From positions 1 through 64,000 of the forward strand of contig DASXBJ010000021.1 in the NCBI GenBank assembly GCA_036491755.1: DNA of 64,000 bases, written 5' to 3'. Under the pieces are notes generated by a model. That model was not told the origin of the DNA. It made no database searches and worked only from the letters and a program-made list of their open reading frames with translations. Both the position numbers and the translations under genes were made by a program. The stretch comes from DASXBJ01 sp036491755. GTDB taxonomy: Bacteria; Chloroflexota; Dormibacteria; Dormibacterales; Dormibacteraceae. Of the stretch, positions 34,082 to 41,840 are shown one piece after another. Within the stretch, counting starts at the first letter, position 1, and the number at the start of each line of letters is the position of its first letter.

Positions 34082-34969
34082 TCATCCCTGAAACATCGGT
34101 CGGAACGCGTACCACTGGTCGGGGTGCTCCTTGATGAAGTCCTCGAATCGGTTGATCACTCTCTGCATGAGGGTCTCTTTGGTCTCGTCGTTCGACCAGG
34201 TGAGGGCGGGGTCGAGGTGGATGCGATGGCGGCCAGGCTGTGTCATGTACTGATAGGCCGGAAGCAGCGCGGCACCGGTCTTGATCGCGATGGCTGCCGG
34301 CCCGCCAGGCACCACAGCCGTGCGACCGAAGAATCGGACGTCGACGCCGGGCCCTTGCTGCAGGTCGCACAGGAGGGCGACGACGCCATTGGCCTGCAGC
34401 GCCTGGGTTATGGCACGGACGGCGGACCGGCCCAGCATGATGACGTCCAGCCCAAAGCGCTGGCGTGTGCGCACCACCGCGTCGTTGAGACTCCCCGGAA
34501 ACTTCTCCGCGACAGCCGAGATGCGGTAGCCCAGCGCGCCCGCGTATGAGCCGGCCATGTCCCACGAGCCCATATGAGGGACGGCCATGATCGCGCCCTT
34601 GCCGCGGGCCAGCGCGGCGTCCAGGTCATCCCGCCCCTCGACGCTCACGCGGTTGATCAGCTCCTCGCGCGAGAGGCCGCCGATGAGCAGGAAGTCCATC
34701 AGCATGCGCCCGTAATTTTGAAAAGCCCGGCGGGCGACACGCGCCACCTCCGGGTCAGAGCGATCGCGTCCGAGGGCGGCCGCGTAATTGTCGAACGCGG
34801 CGCGACGCTGCCTGGCGTTGAGCCAGAACCATGCCGCGCCGCCGGGCGCTGCGGCAGCGTGCCGCAAGCCGGCGGGAAGCGCGCGCATGACGCGTGCGCC
34901 GCCTGAGTAGCTAGCGCCGAGCAGGGGTGGCCGCCGGCTTGGCGCGAACAACGCGGCGTGCACGGCCAT
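34082..34969 (-). CDS. LpxL/HtrB-like membrane acyltransferase, paralog B
   Basis: 295 residues. Same family: VPHMGSWDMAG has H-x4-D, VRFFGRTAVVPGGPAAIAIK is the second block, and KEHPDQWYAFRPMF the end motif. It is clearly a different sequence from paralog A. The N-terminus reads across the last 59 nt of the inositol-phosphate synthase gene; a start at ATG 34888 (MRALPAG) would be shorter than the family. Together the pair could acylate two positions of the same glycolipid. Confidence 0.84.
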   Translation of the reverse strand: MAVHAALFAPSRRPPLLGASYSGGARVMRALPAGLRHAAAAPGGAAWFWLNARQRRAAFDNYAAALGRDRSDPEVARVARRAFQNYGRMLMDFLLIGGLSREELINRVSVEGRDDLDAALARGKGAIMAVPHMGSWDMAGSYAGALGYRISAVAEKFPGSLNDAVVRTRQRFGLDVIMLGRSAVRAITQALQANGVVALLCDLQQGPGVDVRFFGRTAVVPGGPAAIAIKTGAALLPAYQYMTQPGRHRIHLDPALTWSNDETKETLMQRVINRFEDFIKEHPDQWYAFRPMFQG

Positions 34970-36152
34970 TGCCGGCTGCGCTGGACGTTGCCTTCACCGT
35001 TGCTTTGACCGTGGCCCTGGCCGGCGCCGGGGCGCCGGTGATGAAATCCTCCACCAGCTTCCTGGCTTCGTTGTCGCTGTACTGCACAGGTGGCGATTTC
35101 ATGAAGTAGGAGCTTGGGCCCTCCAGCGAGCCGCTGATTCCGCGGTCGAGCGCGAGCTTGGCACACCTCACGGCGTCGATCACGATGCCGGCGGAGTTGG
35201 GCGAGTCGACGACCTCGAGCTTCAGCTCGACGTTGAGAGGCACGTCGCCGAACGAGCGGCCTTCGAGCCGGATGTACGCCCACTTGCGGTCGTTGAGCCA
35301 GGGCACGTAGTCCGACGGGCCGATGTGCACGTTGTTCGCGCCCATGTCGTAGTCCATCTGCGAGGTGACCGAGCGCGTCTTGGAGATCTTCTTCGACATC
35401 AGGCGCTCGCGCTCCAGCATGTTCAAGAAGTCGGTGTTGCCACCGAAGTTGAGCTGGTACGTGCGCTCGAGCTTCACGCCGCGATCGCGGAAGAGGCGGG
35501 TCAGAACACGGTGGATGATCGTCGCCCCGACCTGTGACTTGATGTCGTCTCCGATGATCGGGAGGCCCTTCTCCTCAAATCGCTTCTGCCAGTAGGGCTC
35601 TCGCGCGATGAACACTGGAATGCAGTTGACGACCCCGACGCCGGCCGCCAGCGCCTGCTCGACGTACCACTTTGTGGCTTCCTCCGAGCCGACGGGCAGG
35701 TAGCTGACGAGCACGTCCGCCTTCGTCTTCTTGAGGATGCCGGCAACGTCGGCGGTCTGTCCCGGCGCCTTGATCACGACATCGGCCAGGTACTTGCCGA
35801 TCCCGTCGTGCGTCATGCCGCGCTGGACCTTGACGCCAAGCTTCGGCACGTCGCTGAACTTCACCGTGTTGTTTGGCCCGGCGAAGATGGCTTCGGAGAG
35901 GTCCAGGCCCACCTTGGTCTTGTCGATGTCGAACGCGGCCACGAATTCAATGTCGCTGATGTGATAGCCGCCGAGGTCGACGTGCATCAGCCCGGGGACA
36001 GAGTCCTTGGCGGACGCGTTGCGGTAGTAGTGGACACCCTGGACGAGGGAGGACGCGCAGTTCCCCACTCCCACGATGGCGACGCGTACCTTGCCGCGTT
36101 TATGGCCGTTCTTCTGGCCATTTCTCTGGCCGTTCTTCAGATTGGTGCTCAT
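34911..36152 (-). CDS. ino1: myo-Inositol-1-phosphate synthase
   Basis: 413 residues. Converts glucose-6-phosphate to myo-inositol-1-phosphate with NAD. Rossmann motif VAIVGVGNCASSLVQGV, then VLVSYLPVGSEEATKWYVEQ, NCIPVFIA, IIGDDIKSQVGATIIHRVL, NFGGNTDFLNM and KSKxxSKT-like lysines in MSKKISKTRSV. Short actinobacterial/archaeal type, with a basic N-terminal stretch (NGQRNGQKNGHKRGK) and an Ala/Lys-rich tail. It overlaps the upstream arsR by ATGA. It feeds the PI-phosphate synthase and PimA-like steps downstream. Confidence 0.94.
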   Translation of the reverse strand: MSTNLKNGQRNGQKNGHKRGKVRVAIVGVGNCASSLVQGVHYYRNASAKDSVPGLMHVDLGGYHISDIEFVAAFDIDKTKVGLDLSEAIFAGPNNTVKFSDVPKLGVKVQRGMTHDGIGKYLADVVIKAPGQTADVAGILKKTKADVLVSYLPVGSEEATKWYVEQALAAGVGVVNCIPVFIAREPYWQKRFEEKGLPIIGDDIKSQVGATIIHRVLTRLFRDRGVKLERTYQLNFGGNTDFLNMLERERLMSKKISKTRSVTSQMDYDMGANNVHIGPSDYVPWLNDRKWAYIRLEGRSFGDVPLNVELKLEVVDSPNSAGIVIDAVRCAKLALDRGISGSLEGPSSYFMKSPPVQYSDNEARKLVEDFITGAPAPARATVKATVKATSSAAGNGRARRVVRAKPAATPARR

Positions 36153-36472
36153 GCCCCGACCTCCTCCGTAACTTTCACTTTTCCGTTGATTCCAAGCATC
36201 TGGTCCAGGTGCGCGCGTTCGCGCGCCATGTTCTCGACGTCCAGAGAGCAGTAAACCTGCCTGCCGTCGCGGCGCGTCCTTATGGCCCCACCGCCGCGCA
36301 GCATCCGAAGGTGCCAGGAGATGCGCGGCTGGCTCATGCGCAGGTGCACCGCGAGGTCGTTGACGCTCTCCTCACCCACCTGGCCCAGGCGCTGCAGGAT
36401 CCGCAGGCGCGTGGGATTGGCCAGCGCGAGAAAGTGGTCCGAGAGCTCGTGGCGCGGGTTCTGGAGAAACAT
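36149..36472 (-). CDS. ArsR-family winged-helix regulator of the inositol/lipid run
   Basis: 107 residues. HTH segment LADHFLAL-type start (SDHFLALANPTRLRILQRLG), recognition helix MSQPRISWHLRMLRGGG and wing IRTRRDGRQVYCSL. There is no CxC metal box, so the signal is probably not a metal; a single Cys is in the wing. It is first in the run and translationally coupled to ino1, so autoregulation and control of inositol-lipid synthesis is likely. ATG 36472 has TATAAA 9 nt upstream. Confidence 0.88.
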   Translation of the reverse strand: MFLQNPRHELSDHFLALANPTRLRILQRLGQVGEESVNDLAVHLRMSQPRISWHLRMLRGGGAIRTRRDGRQVYCSLDVENMARERAHLDQMLGINGKVKVTEEVGA

Positions 36473-36514
36473 AAAGGTTGCTTTATAGAAGTCTAACGCA
36501 TAAAGGGTGCGTTA
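36471..36514 (-). promoter_or_regulatory. Promoter and inverted repeats upstream of arsR-ino1
   Basis: TATAAA (36482-36487, minus) lies 9 nt before ATG 36472. Two inverted repeats flank it: ATAAAG-gttg-CTTTAT (36471-36486) and TAACGCA-taaaggg-TGCGTTA (36494-36514). This AT-rich patch stands out in a GC-rich region and is a good candidate ArsR operator. Confidence 0.55.
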
Positions 36515-36556
36515 TGTGTGAGTTGGGCCCCTGCAGACGATTCACAATTCACCGCG

Positions 36557-38146
36557 ATGCACCGCCGGCAACTGGTGAAGCTGGCGCTCAGCATCCTGGT
36601 TGGGATCCTCGCGGCTGGGATTGCACCTGGTGAGGCGTTCACACTGATTGCTCACACCGCCCTCACGGTCAGTCCGAGTTCGGGCCTGGCTTCTGCCTCG
36701 TTCAACGCGGACGCCATTTACTACCCGTGTACCGCACCTGCCACCGCCGTGACCATCTCGTTCTGGTGGGATAAGCCCAACGGGACAAAGTTGGGCAGTA
36801 CAGTGACCGTGGGCACCTGCACTGCGGGCGCGAATGGCTCCGGCTACGACACTGGGAACGTCGCGCTGACGCCGCCGGCGCCTCTCGCCACTGTGGCGCC
36901 CCATTCTGTCTACGCGACCGTTCTGCTGGCTACAGGTGGACCGGCACCGGGCGGAACATCGCCAGCGGTTGCCTACACCATTGTCGCGCCGCCGCCGACT
37001 CCGACTCCCACCCCTCCCCCTACCACTCCACCACCGACCACTCCGCCACCGACCTCCCATCCGACTGCGCCGCCGACCCATGCCGCGACGCCTCCCCCGA
37101 CGGCCCCGCCTTCGCCCACGCCTCTGCCGACCTGCCGCACCGAAGGGCCGGCCCACGGCTGCACCCCGGTCAACTGCACGCGCCTGACAGCTGCGGTAAT
37201 CCCGGCGCCGCCGGGCAATCCCCCGCCGCTGCTTCTGGCGTTCGTCGCCCTCGGCCTCGCCGCCGCGGGTGCCGTCTCGATCAGGCGAAACCTCCGGATG
37301 TGGAAGGCGAGCGCGCTGGTGATGCTCTTGCTGGTGACGTCATGCGCTCGCCTGGCTTCCGTCGTGACCGTCTCGCCCACGCCGGCCGCGGCGACCCATG
37401 GCATCGTGGGATTCGAGGCGACGCCTGACTGCCGCGGCTACTGGATGGCCGGCAGGGACGGCGGCATCTTCCCGTTCGGCACTGCCGGCGGCTACGGCAG
37501 CACCGGCGCGATCCACCTGAACAAACCGGTCGTCGGCGTGGAGTCGACGCCGGACGGCCGGGGCTACTGGCTCGTGGCAAGCGATGGCGGCATCTTCCCG
37601 TTCGGCGATGCGGCTGGATTCGGCAGCACCGGTGGAACCCGCCTCAACCAGCCCATCGTGGCCATGGAGGACACCCCCGACGGCCAGGGTTACTGGCTCG
37701 TCGCCGGCGACGGCGGCATCTTCCCGTTCGGCGACGCCCTCGGCTACGGCAGCACGGGTTCGACCCGCCTCAACAAGCCGATCGTCGACATGGAGGCGAC
37801 CCCGTCCGGCCATGGCTACTGGCTGGTCGCCGGCGACGGCGGCATCTTTCCGTTCGGCGACGCCGCCGGCTTCGGAAGCACGGGCTCGGTCAGCCTCAGC
37901 TCGCCGATCGTCGGCATGGAGGCAACCCCCGACGGCGCGGGCTACTGGCTGGTCGCCGCGGACGGCGGCGTGTTTCCGTTCGGCGACGCAGCCGGCTACG
38001 GCAGCGTGGGCGGCTTTCACCTCACACGGCCGATAGCCGGCATGGAGGCGACGCCTGACGGGCACGGCTACTGGCTCTACGCCGGCGACGGCGGCGTCTT
38101 CCCGTTCGGCGACGCGCCCGGTTACGGGTCGCCCATGCTGGCCTAG
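36557..38146 (+). CDS. Exported Pro/Thr-linker protein with internal lipobox and six 42-residue repeats
   Basis: 529 residues. Order: signal peptide (1-30); Ig-like segment (about 30-140); a Pro/Thr-rich linker (about 143-193); membrane helix (about 218-240) ending RRNLR; Met248 starting WKASALVMLLLVTSC, a second signal sequence with a lipobox; then six repeats from residue 282. Each repeat contains a GYWLVAGDGGIFPFGDA-type core and is probably a beta-propeller blade, as in repeats common in Acidimicrobiia and relatives. The frame is continuous, so either a true fusion or two products, the second starting at ATG 37298. ATG 36557 precedes the signal peptide. Function unknown; cell-surface. Confidence 0.78.
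   Translation: MHRRQLVKLALSILVGILAAGIAPGEAFTLIAHTALTVSPSSGLASASFNADAIYYPCTAPATAVTISFWWDKPNGTKLGSTVTVGTCTAGANGSGYDTGNVALTPPAPLATVAPHSVYATVLLATGGPAPGGTSPAVAYTIVAPPPTPTPTPPPTTPPPTTPPPTSHPTAPPTHAATPPPTAPPSPTPLPTCRTEGPAHGCTPVNCTRLTAAVIPAPPGNPPPLLLAFVALGLAAAGAVSIRRNLRMWKASALVMLLLVTSCARLASVVTVSPTPAAATHGIVGFEATPDCRGYWMAGRDGGIFPFGTAGGYGSTGAIHLNKPVVGVESTPDGRGYWLVASDGGIFPFGDAAGFGSTGGTRLNQPIVAMEDTPDGQGYWLVAGDGGIFPFGDALGYGSTGSTRLNKPIVDMEATPSGHGYWLVAGDGGIFPFGDAAGFGSTGSVSLSSPIVGMEATPDGAGYWLVAADGGVFPFGDAAGYGSVGGFHLTRPIAGMEATPDGHGYWLYAGDGGVFPFGDAPGYGSPMLA
37400..38143 (+). repeat. Six tandem 126-nt coding repeats
   Basis: Five full 42-codon units and one of 38 codons. The DGGIFPFG / DGGVFPFG core is nearly invariant, and the variable positions follow the GSTG turn. 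High similarity between units at DNA level makes the copy number prone to change. Confidence 0.85.
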
Positions 38147-38733
38147 CGGCGGACCAGGTCCAGGAACTCCGCGCGCGTGCGCGGGTCTCTGCGAAACGTG
38201 CCGAGCATGCACGATGTGATGAGCTGGCCGCCGGGCTTCTGCACCCCGCGCATCTCCATGCACAGGTGCCGAGCCTCGACCACCACGCCGACTCCCTTCG
38301 GCTGCAACGAGCCGCTCAGCGCTTCGGCGATCTCCTTCGTCATCCTCTCCTGGAGCTGCAGCCGGTGGGCGAAGACGCCGACCAGCCGCGGGATCTTGCT
38401 GAGCCCCACCACCTTGCCCTTGGGCAGGTAACCCACGTGGCATGTGCCGAAGAAGGGGAGCATGTGGTGCTCGCACAGGCTGTAGAAAGGGATGTCCTTG
38501 ACCACGACCATCTCGTCGTAGTCCTGCTCGAAAACCGCGCCGGCGATCACGTCCTCCGGCCGCACCCGATAGCCGTCGGTCAGCTCACGCAAGGCGCGCG
38601 AAACGCGCGCGGGCGTCGCTTTGAGGCCCGGCCGCTCCGGGTCCTCGCCCAGGTCCTCGAGGATTGACTCCACCAGGGCCGGGATCCGGTCGGTGGGCTT
38701 GACCTTCGGCTTGGCCACGTCGCGAATGCTCAC
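38143..38733 (-). CDS. folE: GTP cyclohydrolase I
   Basis: 196 residues. Makes dihydroneopterin triphosphate for folate (and 7-deazapurines). Zinc/active-site motifs LCEHHMLPFFGTCHVGYLP, LSKIPRLVGVFAHRLQLQER and the Cys in GVVVEARHLCMEMRGV are all intact. GTG 38733 is 8 nt from the divergent PHP gene. Its stop overlaps the stop of the repeat protein gene by 4 nt. Confidence 0.95.
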   Translation of the reverse strand: MSIRDVAKPKVKPTDRIPALVESILEDLGEDPERPGLKATPARVSRALRELTDGYRVRPEDVIAGAVFEQDYDEMVVVKDIPFYSLCEHHMLPFFGTCHVGYLPKGKVVGLSKIPRLVGVFAHRLQLQERMTKEIAEALSGSLQPKGVGVVVEARHLCMEMRGVQKPGGQLITSCMLGTFRRDPRTRAEFLDLVRR

Positions 38734-38741
38734 ACAATTGA

Positions 38742-39752
38742 GTGGTGGATGCGATCGCCGCCTCGCAGGCGCTGTCCGAGATCGGCTACCTGCTCAGGCA
38801 GGATCCCGAGGAGAAGTTTCGGGCCAAGGCGTTTTCGAGCGCCGCCTGGTCGCTCGCCATCGAACGGCCGGACATCTCATCGCTGCATGGCAGCAACGAG
38901 CTCACCACCATCGAGGGGGTCGGCTCGGGTATTGGGAAGGTGCTCGCCGAGCTGATCGAAAACGGCCACAGCCGCTACCTCGAGCGGCTGCGCGAGCAGT
39001 CAAAGCAGCCGGCGCTGCCAGATGAGTCCGTCCTCGATTTCGCGCAGTACCAGGGCGACGTGCATTCGCATACGGAATGGAGCGACGGCAAGGCGACCAT
39101 GCTCGACATGGCGAGGGGCGCGGCCTCGATGGGCTATCGCTACCTGGGCGTCACGGACCACTCGCCGCGTATCACCGTCGTGCACGGGCTTAATGCGGAA
39201 CGCCTCCTCGCCCAATCGAGCCAGATGGCGGCGGTGCAGGAGGAGGTGCCCGGCCTGACTCTGCTCCAGGGCATCGAGGTCGACATCCTGGAAGATGGCG
39301 CGCTAGACCTGCCCGATGAGGTGCTGGAGATCCTCGACATCGTGATCGCGTCCCCCCACGTGAAGCTGCGCCAGGACCCGGCCGCTATGACGCAGCGGAT
39401 GTTGCGGGCGGTGTCGCATCCCCATGTCGACGTGATCGGGCATCCGACAGGCCGGCGGCCTGGGTCCCGGGAAGGCGCCTCCTACGATTTCGAGGCGGTG
39501 TTCAAGGAAGCCGCCCGCCACGGTGTCGCGCTCGAGATCGACTGCGACCCTGCGCGCATGGACCTGTCGCCCGAGATGGCCCGCCTCGCCCTGGAATGCG
39601 GCTGCAACTTCACCGTCGACGCCGACGCCCACGCCCCCGCGGAGTTCGCGTACGTCCCTATGGGGCTGTGGATGGCCCGCCGCGCCGGCATCCCGCAGGA
39701 CCGCATCCTCAACTTCCGACCCCTCGACGAACTTACGATGGCGCTTCAGTAA
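38742..39752 (+). CDS. Helix-hairpin-helix + PHP domain protein (PolX-like without the polymerase domain)
   Basis: 336 residues. Residues 1-95 resemble the PolX 8-kDa domain, with LTTIEGVGSGIGKVLAEL as the DNA-binding hairpin. A complete PHP phosphoesterase follows: VHSHTEWSDG, GVTDHS, LLQGIEVDIL, VIASPHVK, DVIGHPTGRRPGSREG and VDADAHAP. The palm/fingers of PolX are absent, so it is probably a 3'-5' exonuclease or phosphoesterase acting on DNA ends. GTG 38742 or 38745. The stop overlaps the next ATG as TAATG. Confidence 0.85.
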   Translation: MVDAIAASQALSEIGYLLRQDPEEKFRAKAFSSAAWSLAIERPDISSLHGSNELTTIEGVGSGIGKVLAELIENGHSRYLERLREQSKQPALPDESVLDFAQYQGDVHSHTEWSDGKATMLDMARGAASMGYRYLGVTDHSPRITVVHGLNAERLLAQSSQMAAVQEEVPGLTLLQGIEVDILEDGALDLPDEVLEILDIVIASPHVKLRQDPAAMTQRMLRAVSHPHVDVIGHPTGRRPGSREGASYDFEAVFKEAARHGVALEIDCDPARMDLSPEMARLALECGCNFTVDADAHAPAEFAYVPMGLWMARRAGIPQDRILNFRPLDELTMALQ

Positions 39753-40660
39753 TGGCGCACATCGGGATCATGATCGAGGGCCAGGAAGGCCTCAGCTGGG
39801 AGCGGTGGCGGCGGATCTGCCACGACGCCGACTCGCTGGGCTTCGCCTCGCTGCGCCGGAGCGACCATCTCATCTCGCTGATGCGGGCCCCCGAGCGCGA
39901 CTGCATCGAGTGCTGGTCGTCCCTGGCGGTCGCCGCGGAGTGGACCAAACGGATCGAGCTCGGGCCGATGGTCACGCCGATGACGTTTCGCATCCCATCG
40001 GTCCTGGCCAAGATCGCGGCTTCCGTCGACAACCTCGCGGGCGGAAGGCTGATCCTCGGCGTCGGCGCCGGTTGGAACCAGAACGAGCACACCGTATACG
40101 GCATCCCTTTCCTGACCGAAAAGGAGCGGTTCGAGCGGTTGGAAGCAGGCATCAACACGATGCGGGAGATCTGGGACAAGACCAACCCCAAGCCGGTCCG
40201 CAACCCGATCCCCCTGCTCATCGGCGGCAAGGGCGCCAAACGCACGCTGCCCCTGGTGGCACGCGAGGCGGCGGAGTGGAATCTCTCGCGTCTCGATGTC
40301 GAGATGTTCCGCCAGCGCCTGGAGGTGCTCGAGCAGTGCTGCCGGGACATCGGCCGGGACCCGTCGACCATCCGGCACTCCCTGATGACGAGCTACATCA
40401 TCGGCCGGGATCGTTCAGAGCTTCGCGAGCGAGCTGCCCTGGTGAGCCAGGTGATCCCAGAGCTGAGCGCCATGACTCCCGACGAGGTGCTCGAACACCG
40501 CAAGGAGGCCTGGTTCGTCGGAACGCCGGCGCAGATCGCGGAACGAATGCGTGAGGTCGCCAGGCTGGGTGTCGACCTCTTCATGCTGCAGCACTTCCTT
40601 CTCGACGACAGCGACGCCCTTCGTCTGTTAGCTGAAGAAGTCATCCCGGCGGTGGCCTAA
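39752..40660 (+). CDS. LLM-class F420-dependent oxidoreductase
   Basis: 302 residues. Luciferase-like TIM barrel: LGFASLRRSDHLIS, LGPMVTPMTFRIPSVLAK, LILGVGAGWNQNEH and IPLLIGGKGAKRTLPLVARE. Typical of F420-using reductases, consistent with cofC/D/E at 15.7-18.0 kb, but FMN use cannot be excluded. It starts 1 nt inside the PHP stop. Its TAA stop forms part of the -10 box of the next gene. Confidence 0.88.
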   Translation: MAHIGIMIEGQEGLSWERWRRICHDADSLGFASLRRSDHLISLMRAPERDCIECWSSLAVAAEWTKRIELGPMVTPMTFRIPSVLAKIAASVDNLAGGRLILGVGAGWNQNEHTVYGIPFLTEKERFERLEAGINTMREIWDKTNPKPVRNPIPLLIGGKGAKRTLPLVAREAAEWNLSRLDVEMFRQRLEVLEQCCRDIGRDPSTIRHSLMTSYIIGRDRSELRERAALVSQVIPELSAMTPDEVLEHRKEAWFVGTPAQIAERMREVARLGVDLFMLQHFLLDDSDALRLLAEEVIPAVA

Positions 40661-40663
40661 CCT
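40658..40663 (+). promoter_or_regulatory. -10 box of the first acyl-CoA dehydrogenase gene
   Basis: TAACCT, 6 nt before GTG 40670. Its first three bases are the stop codon of the upstream gene. Confidence 0.5.
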
Positions 40664-40669
40664 AAGCGC

Positions 40670-41818
40670 GTGGACTTCGACCTCAGCGGACCGGAGAAGA
40701 CTTTCCGAGACGAGGTCCGTGGCTGGCTGAAAGCCAACGCTCCGCGGAAGGACGGCCCGGGCGAAGACGACATGAAGGCCTTCGTCGAGAGCCGGCGAGC
40801 CTGGCAGAAGAAGCTTTTCGACGCTGGCTACGTGGGAATCACGTGGCCGAAGGAGTACGGCGGCCGCGGCGCCGGCTTCATGGAGCAGCTCATTTTCAAC
40901 GACGAGATGATCCAGGCGCAGGCGCCGGAGCCCATCAACGTGATCGGCCTCGGTATGGGCGGCCCGGTCGTCATCGCGCATGGCTCCGACGAGCAGAAGA
41001 AGCGATACCTCGAACCACTCCTCTCGGCTGAGGAGATCTGGTGCCAGGGTTTCAGCGAGCCCAATGCCGGGAGCGACCTCTCAGGCCTGCAGACCCGGGC
41101 GGAGGACATGGGCGACCATTACCTGGTCAACGGGCAGAAGGTGTGGACGACGCTGGCACACGTCGCGAAGTGGTGCATGCTCCTGACCCGCGAGCGCAGT
41201 GAGGCCAATCCGCGCGACGGCCTCACCTATCTCCTCGTCGACATGGAGAGCCCCGGCATCGAAGTCCGGCCGCTGGTCCAGATCACAGGGGACGCCGAAT
41301 TCAACGAGATCTTCTTCCACGACGTCAAGGTGCCCAAATCGCAGGTGCTGGGCGAGCCCGGCGGCGGGTGGGCGGTCGCGATGACGACCCTGCTCCACGA
41401 GCGCGGAACGCTGGGGATGGCGCTCGCCACGCGAGCCCAGATCACGGCCGCAGAGCTCGCCGAGCACGCGCGCAAGTTGGGCCGCGGCTCGGACCCCCTG
41501 GTGCGCCAGAAGATCGCGCAGCACACCATCGAGGCGCGGGCGCTGCAGCTCAACGGCTACCGAGCTGTGACGGCGGTGAAACGCAACGGGATCCCGGGTC
41601 CTGAGGGGTCGATCCTGAAGCTCATGTGGTCCGAGCTGAATCAGCGGATGACCGAAACCGCGGTGGACATCGCCGGCCCGGCGGGCCAGGTCGGCGATGG
41701 AAATGGATGGAAGTACCAGTTCCTGCGCTCACGCGCGAACACCATCGAGGCCGGAACCTCCGAGGTCCTGCGCAACATCCTCGCCGAACGGGTGCTGGGG
41801 CTGCCGCGATCCCGGTAG
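40670..41818 (+). CDS. Acyl-CoA dehydrogenase A
   Basis: 382 residues, FAD enzyme of beta-oxidation type. N-terminal helical domain (DLSGPEKTFRDEVRGWLKA), WPKEYGGRGA, the FAD-binding WCQGFSEPNAGSDLSGLQTR, NGQKVWTTLAH, and the C-terminal NTIEAGTSEVLRNILAERVL. The last carries the Glu expected as catalytic base in this subclass. GTG start with the -10 at 40658. Possible partner of acyl-CoA dehydrogenase B at 44287. Confidence 0.92.
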   Translation: MDFDLSGPEKTFRDEVRGWLKANAPRKDGPGEDDMKAFVESRRAWQKKLFDAGYVGITWPKEYGGRGAGFMEQLIFNDEMIQAQAPEPINVIGLGMGGPVVIAHGSDEQKKRYLEPLLSAEEIWCQGFSEPNAGSDLSGLQTRAEDMGDHYLVNGQKVWTTLAHVAKWCMLLTRERSEANPRDGLTYLLVDMESPGIEVRPLVQITGDAEFNEIFFHDVKVPKSQVLGEPGGGWAVAMTTLLHERGTLGMALATRAQITAAELAEHARKLGRGSDPLVRQKIAQHTIEARALQLNGYRAVTAVKRNGIPGPEGSILKLMWSELNQRMTETAVDIAGPAGQVGDGNGWKYQFLRSRANTIEAGTSEVLRNILAERVLGLPRSR

Positions 41819-41827
41819 CGCCCTCGG

Positions 41828-41833
41828 TAGACT
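41828..41833 (+). promoter_or_regulatory. -10 box of the DHA2-type transporter gene
   Basis: TAGACT, 7 nt before ATG 41841, no Shine-Dalgarno. Confidence 0.5.
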
Positions 41834-41840
41834 CATCCCG

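Noticed and set aside
37400..38143. Regular 126-nt spaced repeats resembling a CRISPR or minisatellite
   Set aside because: The repeats are in frame, have no constant spacer and encode a clear 42-residue protein unit.
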